Positions 21,269 to 34,000 of a DNA stretch of 64,000 nt are shown piece by piece. Where the stretch lies: NCBI GenBank assembly GCA_024138015.1, contig JAMXBB010000004.1:13928462-13992461 (forward strand), read 5' to 3'. Under the pieces are notes generated by a model. It worked only from the letters and a program-made list of their open reading frames with translations. It was not told the DNA's origin and did not search any database. Made by a program: the position numbers and the translations under genes. Source of the DNA: Lumnitzera littorea (lineage: Eukaryota; Streptophyta; Magnoliopsida; Myrtales; Combretaceae). The stretch's first letter is position 1; the number at the start of each line of letters is the position of its first letter.

Positions 21269-23627
21269 TTAATAAACAGTTGTTGTACTTCATTCCTACT
21301 TCAAGCAAATTTTGCATTTAGAATTACAAAACTTCGATATTCTACCATCTCTTTATGTTTCATATTTGCAATCCTTTTAATATGTATCATTAGTAATCTC
21401 AAAATTTAGGGAGTTAATTGAAAAATGGGCTAAAGTTAAAGTGCCAAATCTGATATCATTTCTTTATTTGTTTGTGATCCCAAGTATCTTTATCATTTCA
21501 ATAATATTTGAAACTAAGGCTATGCTGTATATCAACTCCATCTATGATTTGCAATTTTTTCAAGACAACGTTAAAATTACTAGTTGAAATTTTCCACGTT
21601 TTTTCTAAATTTATACATAAAATTTAAAGTTGTTAAATATCATATTTAGTCAAACTTTTAGTTTAATCTATCATATATTTTACTCTTCAACCAATATGCA
21701 TTTGCAACAACATCTTTCTTGAGATAACGGAGGGACTAAGTTTGGCAAGTAAAAACCCGATCAAGGTGACATTTAGCAATTCTAAACTCAGAAAGAAATG
21801 AAAAAGAAGCTATGACCATGATAAGACACCCATTTTAGTATAGTTATCACCTCAAATTTTACAGGGGGAAGAAGTAATACCATTTTTTACTCCCGCCTTG
21901 GAATGGTTTGGAGTCATAGAATTCTTTGTCCAGCTTGGAGAAGTTCTCAATCTTCCATACATGGTTGTCGGCCCGAGGATACTTTGAAATTAACAGGTTT
22001 TCTCCTTTCACAAAGCTTCTTTCCTTTAAAACAAAGACCTCAGCTCCAAATACACAGGTATCATCCACGAGATATCCATTCCGGCCATCATTAAACATGG
22101 TCAAAGGAAGGAATTCATCAATGCCCCATTCCGGTTTCATCCCGCGGAACCATTTTTCTTTGGCATCTAACAAAGTAAGGATTTAAAGGGCATACATTAC
22201 TTGAATTGCTTAAATTATTTCGAAAATTTTGAAAGTTTGAAAACTCCATTACAAATGCAAAAATTTTGAGCTTTATTGAACTCAAGCTTGTATTATCTCG
22301 GCTCAATCCATTTATAGGCTTATCTTTCCAAATGATTTTTAAGCATGTACCAAGGTAAATCCACCTTCTGTTATGTAACATGCTCATTCAATGATTTCGA
22401 TTTCATTACCTTGAACCATCAAGTAATTGTCTCTGTGCTGGTCTAGCAAAAAGAATCTGAAAACAGTTTGAACTTCCCAACCAAGAGGAAGCGATCCTGT
22501 ATCCACTATAGCCAGATACACAGAAATGTGTTCGCTTACATTCTTGCTCTTGTTTCCATTTGGATAAATAACCAACTTCCTGCATCGACATAAGATTGGA
22601 TTCATTGAACTAAAGAGCATTTGCAAAATTATTATCACTTAATACAATAAAATAGAACAATATGACTGGCATATTAGTGGTAGTCTATAAATTGAAAACA
22701 ACAGTAATTTCATCTTTCGTAAGTGCTTATAGAACCGATTTCAAATTTGATTGTTATAATAACTTGTATATTAGAGACAAGTCTTACAATTTATAAGAAG
22801 AAAACCAATACGGCGGTTTACAAGTGTCAATATAATTTAGTAATGATGTACGCATCACTTCCCAGCAGTTTTTTGTATTGCAAATATTCATATATATCTC
22901 TAATGTAGAAGTTATTGCTACAATGAGACAAAAAATTGCTGCTAGAGGTTAATATTGATAATATTCATTAATGAATGATCACCGATTTCTGTTCTTTTTC
23001 CTTGCAGTGATTCAAGATACAATCATCCAACAAGTTTTATAAGCTCGAAGCGTACCATTTGTAACCACTGGCTTGGAAAACACCCGATTCGTACTTTTCC
23101 AAGTTGTTCTTCGATAATGCTGAATATGACTGTATTCTGACCATATAATGTGCAGGCGGTACATCCGATACCATCGTTTCGACTCCTGCACCTGCAATGT
23201 TGATGGCTCTAATTTTGAAGCTTTACCATTGGTGAAACTTGATTATGACTTCAAAAGTTTACTCACAAATTAACAATTTCATGATTTTTCTACAGATTAG
23301 GATCCTCTCTTATCTTGGACCCTGCTAAGTGTTAAAAATTATTCCAATGGTGAATGTTAATAGAGATCTTAATAGAGAACTCAAAGGCTGTCGGAGGGAA
23401 AGTAGTTGCTGTTTGGAATCACCTAAGCAAAAAGATAAATGCATTCAACTGACACTCATAAACATTTACATGAACGGGGTGCATCCAAATGGATAGTCGC
23501 CTAGAAAATACTTAGGTGGTTCAGGAAGTGATAGGATCCTTCTAATAAAAATACATGGAAGGAAGGAAGGGAGGGAGGGAGAAAGAGAGAGAGAGAGAGC
23601 AAAACCTTGTCTGCCGGGATTTGCCAT
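19869..23627 (-). CDS. MATH (TRAF-like) domain protein, six exons, 313 aa
   Basis: Complete model on the minus strand with exons 23606-23627, 23056-23191, 22410-22579, 21881-22166, 20844-21010 and 19869-20029. All borders are GT-AG, every junction keeps frame, and the total is 942 bases including TGA. The protein starts MANPGRQGAGVETMVSD and holds two MATH domains, about residues 16-157 (SDVPPAHYMVRIQSYSALS to CVFGAEVFVL) and 176-308 (NHVWKIENFSKLDKEFY to CIVEAEVSVLGV). No signal peptide, RING, BTB or protease domain is seen, so it belongs to the plant two-MATH proteins without catalytic partner. MATH domains bind short peptides; related domains recruit substrates in ubiquitin pathways. The exact role is unknown. 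A TATA box lies about 105 bases upstream. It sits between the two copies of the GFS12 3' end. Confidence 0.93.
21237..21266. repeat. (TG)n microsatellite in MATH gene intron 4
   Basis: About 14 uninterrupted TG units within the intron between exons 4 and 5. Confidence 0.95.
23559..23600. repeat. GGAA/GGGA/GA purine microsatellite in MATH gene intron 1
   Basis: GGAAGGAAGG followed by GGGAGGGAGG and a GA run, directly next to the exon 1 donor site, so on the coding strand a CT-rich tract begins right after the splice site. Confidence 0.9.
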
Positions 23628-23730
23628 TGCTAGGTTGGACAAAGTGATTACAAGTTTCTCTAGCAGAATCGGCTTGTTTTTGTAATGTTGTTGGAGCAAG
23701 ATAGGTAATTGAGCTTTTCCAAGTCCCTCT

Positions 23731-23738
23731 TTTATAAA
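23731..23738 (-). promoter_or_regulatory. TATA box of the MATH gene
   Basis: On the minus strand the sequence reads GTTTATAAAAGAGGG about 105 bases before the ATG at 23627. A downstream untranslated leader free of ATG fits this spacing. Confidence 0.55.
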
Positions 23739-24520
23739 CAAAAAGAATGGACCTTTTGAGTTTCTTAGGAAAATCTAAATACTTTGCTTCAAAAGGGCTT
23801 GGTTTTGTCTTAGGCAAAGTAGACATTCCAAAACTAATTCATCTGACTTTGTTCTTATTGCTTTGGTTAGCAGTTGGCATGATAACCAAGTTCAAGCAAC
23901 ATCATAGGTTTAAAGACCGAAAAGTTCGATTCAAGCAACTAAAGCTTGCCTTTTCAGTCTCCATGAGATACCATTCCTCGCCCAAGAGAAAATTAGTACA
24001 ATAAGGTGCTGCCTGATTAATTAGCTCTAGTTTTATCGATTGGCAGAGACAAAATGGATTAGTCATTGTTAAATACATGCATCATTTTAGAATATATTCA
24101 TTCGATTAAACCAGATTTGTATAGCATTTCATTTTTCATTAGACATTATATTAAGGGTTCGCATGTAAAGGATGAGTATATTAAAAAGGCCCTATCTCGT
24201 ATCCTATCCAAATGATGAAAGCTACTAGAATCACCTTGAAAACTCATACTTAGCCTATGGAATATTAGTTATTACTACATACCAATATACAAATACTAGT
24301 CATTTGCCAAAACTATTATAATTTACTAGCATGAATACTAAATTTTTAATAGAATGAATCGGGTTCGAGTCCCATCTTCTCCAATTTGTAATTCAATTAG
24401 CCAATATATATATACATTAATCATTTATAACCGAAATCATGTTTATGATTCCAACAAACGATTCTCATAGCAATTATTGAATAAGAAAACAAAACAAAGC
24501 GCAACTTTGCTCAACATGTA
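23739..24520. other. Intergenic promoter region of the MATH gene
   Basis: AT-rich sequence between the MATH gene leader and the polyadenylation region of the GFS12-like gene. No further gene is seen; the open frame at 23747-24004 has no recognisable domain. Confidence 0.5.
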
Positions 24521-24525
24521 GAACT

Positions 24526-24531
24526 TTTATT
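24526..24531 (-). terminator. Polyadenylation signal of the GFS12-like gene
   Basis: AATAAA on the minus strand about 535 bases after the stop codon at 25066. The 3' untranslated region between 25065 and here has no long frame that I can assign. Confidence 0.5.
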
Positions 24532-25065
24532 CTAACTTTCCAATATACTTGACAAAGAGAAACCTTATAAGCCATTCACAATATTCCTTTACAAAGATAT
24601 ACATACACCTATTGGGTAAAAAAAAACCACTAAAAAAATCAATTCTTCCGGTAAACAAATTTTGCCACTCTACCTCTAATAGTGCAGCCCCTCTCCAACA
24701 CCGAATTTCGAGTGAAAGCTTGGAATAGAATGAACTTCAAGAAGTCCTTTGCTTTTACTAGTTTTGGCACCCTTCACTCCCACAGCAGTCAATGGACCTT
24801 CCTCAAAACAAGTCTTATGAAAATTCCTATTGATCGTTGTAGTGCAATTCGACAAAATCCCTCAGGTATGCCAAGAAAACACAACAAAAGATGCTAACAG
24901 CCGTCTTGAGATAACATCATTTAAGGCAACAGCAAGCCGAGGAAATTCTCTACTCAGATCTTGATATCGAACCACCAAGGCAGGGTCCAGCTGAAAGTGA
25001 TTTCACCTTGAGAGTTCTCGGAAATCAACCGCTAGGTATTTATAGGAAATAGCATGCATCTGAAT

Positions 25066-28000
25066 TTAACAACATATTCTCAGATAGCCATCTTCCGTTC
25101 CTACTAGAAACAACCGTGAAAAAGGCAAAATATTTATGCTCGATAACACAGACAAGTTTTTAGCTCCATTTTGTCCCATATGAAGTTTCTGAGGTATGAC
25201 CCTGTGCAGCCCATGACCATCCTGCAAAGCAGCATTTATGAGAAAATGGAAATATTTTGTGATACTCAGTCACAAAATTTCCAATATTGGCACAAAAGGA
25301 TGAGTCCTGCAGTGCTAGCATTACTCTCTGAATGAGACACGAAAGAAGAGGGGAAAAAAAAAAAGAAAAAAGAAACATACTGAAGTGCAAGGTGTTTATG
25401 TAAAAGGTCGTAACCATAATCTGATGATAGAAAGTAATAAAAGTTTGCAATATATTATTATATAAAGCTAGTCAACGTATTAAAATAACTTGTCTTCTTT
25501 CTTTAAATTAGATCAGAATGCATCATCAACTCTCTTTTTCTTTTGATGAAAATATTGAATAAATATACTAACAAAAATTATTAAAAAATGATGTGAACAA
25601 AATAAAGGAACAAGCAACTTGAGATGATAGCGAATTTAGAATTCACACCTTTTCCATTGAATGTCAAAAATTGCTCCGATTTATAGGTTCGTTTTAATTA
25701 TGAGTCTACTCTTTAGTCAATTTTTGACCCTTTTCCTTCTTTTATTAAAGGGCACAGCTGTAATTAGACCAACTATCTATAAGCAAATGAGCCACTTTAC
25801 AGGAACCTTGCACCAACTAACCATATCCAAATCCTTATATTAACGAAATCTTTTGAACTTTATCACAAAATGGATCCATGAGACAATTAAACATAGCATG
25901 AATTATACAGGTAGCTTTGAGAAGTATCCTCCACGGGAAATGGACTCCAGATCCCATAGGAAAGTCATAAGATTTCTAGACCATAATCCAAGTTTAAAAA
26001 AATAAACACTACATATATATGCACTTGAACTTGGAATCAATTGTAAACAAATTTAGCTCATGACCAAATGCCACACACCAAAGTTTTCGCATTTATTTGA
26101 CAATGGATGTTACATGTCATCTCCTTTCAATATTAGTTGTTTTAGTTTTGACTTGTGCACTTAGTTAATTTAGTGTATAAACCAACATTTTATGCTAGTG
26201 TCAGATATAGTCCTAATTTTTTCTAATTTGTACAATGGACTGTACTCTTGCAAATCTTTTAGTCATTAAATGAATTCTCTGGACTTACCCCACTAAAACG
26301 AAAATGTTCATTGACAATTTTTCTAATAGAGAAATAAATCCCTTTTTCTTTCCTCCCTTGTCCTGCCCAGGAGAGAATCATGGGCTTAATAAGGGATCAG
26401 AACTTTTTGAGGAAGCAAATAAACAGTTGAATGGATTTTCTTTTATTCTGCTTTCTGTTGATAATGGTCATCATTCTCAACAATCATTGCTGAAACTAAA
26501 CACTAATGATGTTGACGCAATTACCAGTACCTCATCTGCAGACTTCGCTAAAGAAGAAAGTCCTATCTTGTTTCTTGAGATTGATATTATATCTTGTCCC
26601 CAAATTGAAAAATCAGTAATACCATCAGTATGACCTTTGAAAAGAGCAAGTTCAGAAGGTGAATTCCTGCACAAATTGCAGATAATCAGTTTGACAATGC
26701 AAACAAATTACAGGAAAAGCTTTTTGTGGTCAGCACAGCATTTATACTCAGCATTAGCTTTGTGATATGATCAATGGCAAAGGACAATTATTCAAATTGA
26801 GGACAATCAGTTTGAAATTGCCACCTACTTTGACACGAATAATCTGCCCAAGTTATTGACAAATACTGACCGTTGTTCAAGCTTCACTATGTTAGTGCTT
26901 ATGAAAGAGATATTTAGTCATCTCACTCTTAAGAGTATCCCCAGTACATGAAAATGGGGGAAACCAAGAGAAAAAAGAAAGTAGGTGTTACCAGAAAACC
27001 TTTCAAGGGATAATACTGCTTATAGAGCCATCAACTAGAAAAAAACAGCTTAATGTTTTTTTTTTTTTTTTTTATGGGGAAAGGGCATAGAAATCACAGA
27101 AAGTATATCAAATGCTGATGGCTCTATAAAACATTTAACATTGCTCAAAATAGAAGAAGAAAAAAGTCGAGAGGATGTCAATCTTAGCAAATGAGGCACT
27201 ATGCACACTGATGTGTATACAAGTTCAGCACCATGAGAGAGATAGTGCGAACTGATATATAGCTGAAAGATTCACAGAATAATGTATTAAGTTTTCTGCT
27301 TAAAATATACCAAATCATTCAGGGATGACATGATTAACAGGCAAACAAACAGCTGAGTTTTCATTACCTTCTCAGGTCCCAAATCCGCAGTGTCTTGTCA
27401 AGAGAGCTAGAAACAAGTAAATAAGCCTCTGGCGCAGCTAGCTGCAAATAAAATAAAAGTGAAGGACCAATAAAAATCAAAGCATTTGCTGTCAATATGC
27501 TTGAAATTACTGCCTTTCCCCCCACACCCACCCCCCACAAAAGAAAGGGGAGAGGGGGAAAGAAGAAGAAGAAGAAAGAAAGAAAGAAAATAGAAAAGAA
27601 ATGCAAGCTTGAGATTACCTTTGTTATGTATCCATCATGAGCCCTCCAAGACACAATAATATCACCACTCCTTGCATCAAATAATCGACAATTACCCGAA
27701 CTTAGTCCAGCAGCAATCCAAGAAGGTGAAGCTGGAACTTTATCCACCAGCTCATAGCTGGATCCACATGAACATAGTGCAGAGACAAGAGAAGGAAAAC
27801 CAGACTCAACAAATTCACCTCTCCATGAATGAAGTTTTCGACCTTTGGATATATCAATAAATCTGTAAGGTAGGATGAAAATATCAATGCTCATCCATCA
27901 AGAAGTTCTTTTTTTGTCCTGCCCTTTAAGGCATGAAATATAATCCCAACTCAATTGTAAGCCTACCTTAAAGAACCACTTCCAGTTCCAGCCACGAGCA

Positions 28001-31000
28001 TCTCACTGAATCGTAGATGATGCATGCATGTGTACAAGTTCCCATCAAATGCACTGCCCAGTGCACCACCTGATAATGGACTGGAACTCAGCAAATTGGC
28101 CTGATCATTACTAACATTTGATGCTGACATGAGACTTGGAAAGTGAACTGAATCAGTTGATGGTTCAGAAAAAACAGAAATTGCTTTGCCTGTTTGGCTA
28201 TTCCAAATATGTATAGTTCCATCGCAAGATGCCACTCTTCCATGTGCAGAGAAGACACACATGCTGTTCACAACCTGATGATTGCACTACAATTAGTCCT
28301 GCCAACTACAAGCATCACCAGAGGAAAGAAACATTGGAGGAGCCCAGGCCTGAGATTTCCTTGGAATCCAGAATTTTCAACCATTAACAAAAATATTTAG
28401 GGCATATTGCAGCTCAACCTCCCAATACTATTGATTAAGTGCTGATACACCACTAAACTCCCAAGATGTGATTTCATTCCCCAAAATTTAAAAAAAATGT
28501 GAAATTACCTCCCCGACTGCCATTGAAGCTCCCATATTGTTGGTGTTTTAGGATCCTTTAACGACAATCTAAAATCTTTAGCTATGGTTTGACTTGGTAA
28601 ATTTACACTCTTAGAAGTTTAGGAAGGTAATGCTGCATTTTGGGAGTTTAACAGGTGCAACCGCACTTAACGAGTAGTTTTAGGGGATGAAATTGCAATT
28701 ACTCCAAACATTTACCTCAACAACCTCTACAAAGTTTTAAAAGCAGTTGAAGAGTATAAATAAGGCTACTATGCCAGCAAATTGAAAAGAAAAATGACAA
28801 GGGTATTGAGGTCATCTATTTCGTTTTTATAATTTATAATTGCTCAACTAAACCAGAGATGAAAATAGATTCCAGATTATCTGTTAGATGGTGTACTATA
28901 ATATGTAGCAGATTTCCCATTCTATATTCTGACAAAAGTTCAAAAGATTTTGACAAAGCAATAAGGAAATTCCTTGTTCCGTCTATGAAGCTATAAGAAA
29001 ATAAATGGAATGGGCAGCTAAAATGAATAAGATTATCATACTATTTTCTGTTGTTTCAAAAGATTTGTTAATCAGGTTTTCACATGGATAAAAGAAAGAA
29101 TTTAGAAATCAGACTAAATTTCATTTACCTGAAAAAAAAAAAGATATATATATACATACATATATACATATATTATATATATAGACTCAACTTTCACATA
29201 CAATTAGTTCATAATTGCTGGTTGGAAAAAGTACATTTGTGCAATTTGATAAATAAGCAAATTAAAATTAAAGAAAGAGAGATGCACCTCGTCATGACCA
29301 TAGTAACCAGATATGCAATTCATCCTAGTTAGATCCCACTTCTGAACAGTTCCTTTAAAGCCTGAGCCAATTCCTGCAGTGAAAACTGCACACTCATCTT
29401 CGGGCACAGCTAAGGATCTTATAGCTCCATGATGTGCACGAACAGAGTACACAACAGATGCTCTGATTTTCCATGGAAGTTCATCTTTCACACTCCCAGC
29501 ACGTGCAAGGAATTCTAGCCCATCCCAACTAATAACTGGACTGGGAAACCAAAACCAAGCTTCTCGATTCAAAAAATTTGTTGATAGTAAGTGAGTATCA
29601 AGCTGTCTTCGGTTAATACTGTTAGATTTTCGCTGGGGCATCAAGTTTTTGGAACTCCTACTTCCTTGTGACTGTGGAACGGACCATCCAACCCCATTAA
29701 GCAACATCTTCGCAGGAGCATAATCAGATGATGAGCCCTGACCAAAAGCAAGTCTCTTTGCAATAATATTCTCAGAAATGCAGCGGGGTGGTGATTCTCC
29801 TGTATATTCCCACTGAAGGATGGTAACAGGTTTTACAAGTAATTAGGTCAAAAGATGCTACATGTGTGATAAATGGAGGATGTCTCCATATTAACCATTC
29901 ATACCAAACTTTGAAGCATAAATCAGGGCACCTTCCAGTTATGACGCCGCAAAAGAAATTGCTCAAGAAGCAACCAAGTTGCACAACCTTGACGGAGTTT
30001 TTCTATTCCAAGAAGTGATGCAAATGAAGGATATAGAAGAAGACTGCAACACCGACATTTCAAATTGAAATTATATAAGAAGAGTAATGCAAAATTACAC
30101 TACTAGGCAAAACATGAAGGGAAGCATACATTATTCCACAATCATTTATAAGATGTATTCAAGCAGATACATACATAAGGTCCATCCGGCTCTCAATGTC
30201 TGAACCCCAATCATCTTTAGATCTGGAAAACTTCAAACTCCTGCCAACAGAACCACCTGATCCATTGGCAGTTTCCTGTGAAAACGCGAGCTCATCAAAT
30301 AGCTCCTTAAGCTGTGGAAGTACATGCAACGCTGTCAAATCCGGTCCAATCCGCTGACAAACTGACAATAGTGTAGTAGCAGCAACCTACCAAGAAATTG
30401 CAAATTTCCTCAAAGGAAATCCCAAAGCCAGATACTAAATATGTAGAGCAAAGGAAAATGTCATGTCATTATGATGAAACAGATAAATAATTGTTGAGAG
30501 TAAAAATACAAAACCGTCCCTGTATGGACTAAGGTGATTACAGTATTGCACTGAAAAAGCTAAAGGTACTTTCATGTCAAATACTTGTTTGATCATTACT
30601 AAATCAAGCAGTTGTTAGTTAAGCCAGTTCTCTAAACAGAAAGGTTCCATATATGTATGGATCTAGCTGTGCACAATAAACAAAACATTGAACAAGACTC
30701 AAGATATATTCATTAAGCAACCATAGTTTAATATCAAATTAAGGTTACAGTAAAACAAGACTGAAGATCTGTGATAACAAGCCATGAATTAACTACTGAG
30801 AGGATAAATTTGACATCCTGAATACCTGAAGTACAGTAATCTCCAAGTTCTTCTGCTTAAGAATGACAACATGGAGACAATTTGGATTCTGCAAAAGTAG
30901 CTATTAGCATCAGTAGATACATCTAAAGAGAAAAGATAACAAGAAACTAGAATCTCATGGTAAATAGCACCTGGATGAGTTCTTGTACAGCCACCTCCTT

Positions 31001-34000
31001 AGGAAGAAGCACAAGGAGACCATCTAATGTTACAAGACAATCAATCAAGGCTAAAGCACTCCAACTCTGCACAGGCTCTGGTCGATTTGTGGATGTGACA
31101 CTTATGCAGGAGTGCACAACATGTTTAAGTAAAGGCAGCATCTGCCTGACAATAAAAGAGTCCCCAAGAAGTCCACCTGATACCATGGTGGTTGAAGAAT
31201 CTGCTGTCAGTACTTAAAAGTCACATGCTGGAAAGCAAAATCACAAGACAGAATCCCAATCAACTTACCAATTCTAACAAGTACATCAATTCCATCAGGG
31301 CATAAACCTCTGCCAAAGCAGTGAATCAGTGGCATAATTGTCTGTGCAAAGGCTCAAATCTTAGCACATAGCAGATAAAGTCTTTCGTGCATGTGGTAAT
31401 ATGTGTTAGAAGCTCTTCCTGATGCCACAGATTTTAGAAAGTGATTAACCTGATGGATAGTGATTGGTACTCCAAGCTCTTCACTTGAGACCAATAGTAA
31501 CACTGCCGCTGCTGCTGCTGAACTTTTATGTGGAGCATTGTACAAGTTTGATATGACAAGAGGATGTAGCTTCTCTAAATATGGGTGTTTACCAACTCGG
31601 TTCCATATTTCTCTCACAAATGAGTCTTGCAGAACAGAAACTTTCAAGTGTGAATATCCTGTGGTCTGGATTTATAATCAAAGATAATTTTTAGTTGGAA
31701 AAGATGGGAAAAAGATATCTCCAAAAACTGAGTTTGAATCAGATGCTCATATCTAACCTGTAGAATCTTCTGAATAGCAGGCAAAATTAATTTCTCTACT
31801 GCTGATGGTGTCAAGCACTTTATAAGCTCCCTCAGCAGAGTACATGCGCACTCAGCTTCACTATCTGATGAAGGAGTTACAACAAGCGATAAGCAAGAGG
31901 AAGCACATTTTTCAGCTGCAAATGTACCCATTGCTCTTAGAGCTCCTTGTTTGGCAAAACTCGCAAGATAATGAAGGCGGGTTTCATCTTTTGCAAGAAG
32001 CTGAAGTGGGGCAATAAACAAATAAGAGGACTTTACAGCTGCTGGAAAATATGGAGATTCCAGAAGACTGCAGGCTGATGGCCTCCTACTTGCATCCCAT
32101 GAGGAAATGTTGAAGGTTAATATGAATAGAGAGAAGCATGTTACATAGACATGTTTTATCAGGATAAAGAAAGAAAAAGAAATGACCCATGGGTTCCTGA
32201 AGATTACCTTGACCACTCCCTCTGGATGCATGCTTCAACCACTATTCTAGTCTGAGGAGGAAGTTCTTGCATTGCACCTGGCAATGTGCCACATTCTAAG
32301 TACAAATCTAGTGAGGACTTATCAAAGAGTGGTCGCCTCAAATGAAGTTCTGCTAAGATACAACCAACAGCAAATATGTCTTCTGCAACCTCTTTGGAAT
32401 GTGTCTTTGACAAAGATGATTTCTGCCTCCAAAGTAGTAGTTCCTGATAGCCAGAATATCCTTCATCCTCGACTACAAGTTGCTCTAGAAGATAATTTAT
32501 ATCTATACCGTGAGTCCCAAATGTCCTGCTTCCATCAACATGCTCAAACATGATATTTCTGAATCTCTCATTAGATGATTCTTCCATAAAAGGGGTGTCC
32601 TCAATTGGACCATTCAGATAGCTGCCATAAGCTGGATTTAAATGCCTGGCATGTACTGAAAATTCATATACTTCTTCTATGCCTTGCAAACTAGCAGTCT
32701 CTGGAAGAAGGGATTTTTCAGTCTCCATCCCGTTTGCTAGGTAAGGAAGCTTATCTGATTCAGTAGTGCTATAGCTTTTCTCTCTAGAAAGCCTACTACG
32801 CATAGGATGTGGTTGTGAGAACAGCTGACGACGTCCAATTGCTCTCGGCAGCATGGGATCAGATGAAGGCAACATTACGTTCTTAGCTGAAACAGCCGCC
32901 TCGCCTGACGTTTTGTATCCAAAAGTAATATCAATCCAATGATGAATTTGCCGCGAGACCCTCTCACTCTCTAGAGCTTCTCTGTGCAATCGTATGAACT
33001 CCTCTGGGCTTTTTGCCCACGTGGGTACAGCCAAGTCCATCATACCCAAGTGTATAGAACAAAAAATTTGTGGATCAAAATAGAATTCTGGAATGCACTC
33101 ATCAGGTGTCCACTGATAGAGCCTCTGCATTGTGGAAGGATATTCATTAGGTTCATACACTGATCGCACAGCCAAACGGAGAACACTCAATGGTAATCTC
33201 CTTGCTTTATAACTACAGACAGCCAATTCAGAAAGGCATTCATCTGATACATGATGTGGTACTTCAGATGTTGAATAAGTGAAATCCAATTGTTCATCAC
33301 CTTTTGCCAACCTCCACTTGCTCTTAGTTAAATCCCGCCACCCTGCATCAGAATTTTCATTGGGTCTTACACTAAAATCTATTACCCATGGCATAACTGG
33401 ATGAAATGTATGGTCACCCCACCTTCTTCCAGCCAATCTGTTCAGGACAAGCAGATATTCAAAATTACTCAGCTCTCCCCTCCACCATTGTTCAAAACTG
33501 AAATGCCAATTAAGAGATTGGGAAATATTCAAATCATTGTAAATTTCTTGAGATGCACAGTTCTCCACACAGTTAATCGATCTTGAGATGGTGGTTGCAT
33601 CAGGGCATTCATCCTGTGTTGAAGCGAAGCTGGGCTTATCACAAATGGAAACCCAAGACCAGCATGACTTAGTCATCTTGATGCTGGATGGGCAGATATT
33701 GCCATGCGCAAACCCTAAAGAGTGCAGGTAAGCAAGGGCAGAGAGAATCTGATAGGCCAAAAACCTTATATCCCAGTCTGAATCCAAGACAAAAGGACTA
33801 TAATGAAGAATATTTTCCAGTGTATAAAGAGATTTAGGAAGAACTAAGTTAATATAGTTTGGTGATCTAAGCATCCCAAGAATTGGAGCAATATTTGGAT
33901 GCCTCAAGCAACCGGGGCCACTATTTTCACTAAATGATGGCACACCAACTAAACTAAGGAAATTTACACCATCACGCCCTGTAGCCTTCCCTTCAATTAA

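Noticed and set aside
23747..24004. 85-codon plus-strand frame upstream of the MATH gene
   Set aside because: It overlaps the promoter of the MATH gene on the opposite strand and shows no recognisable motif.
24361..24385. GGGTTCGAGTCCC resembles the T-arm of a tRNA
   Set aside because: The 70 bases upstream have no D-arm, anticodon stem or matching acceptor stem, so no tRNA can be folded.
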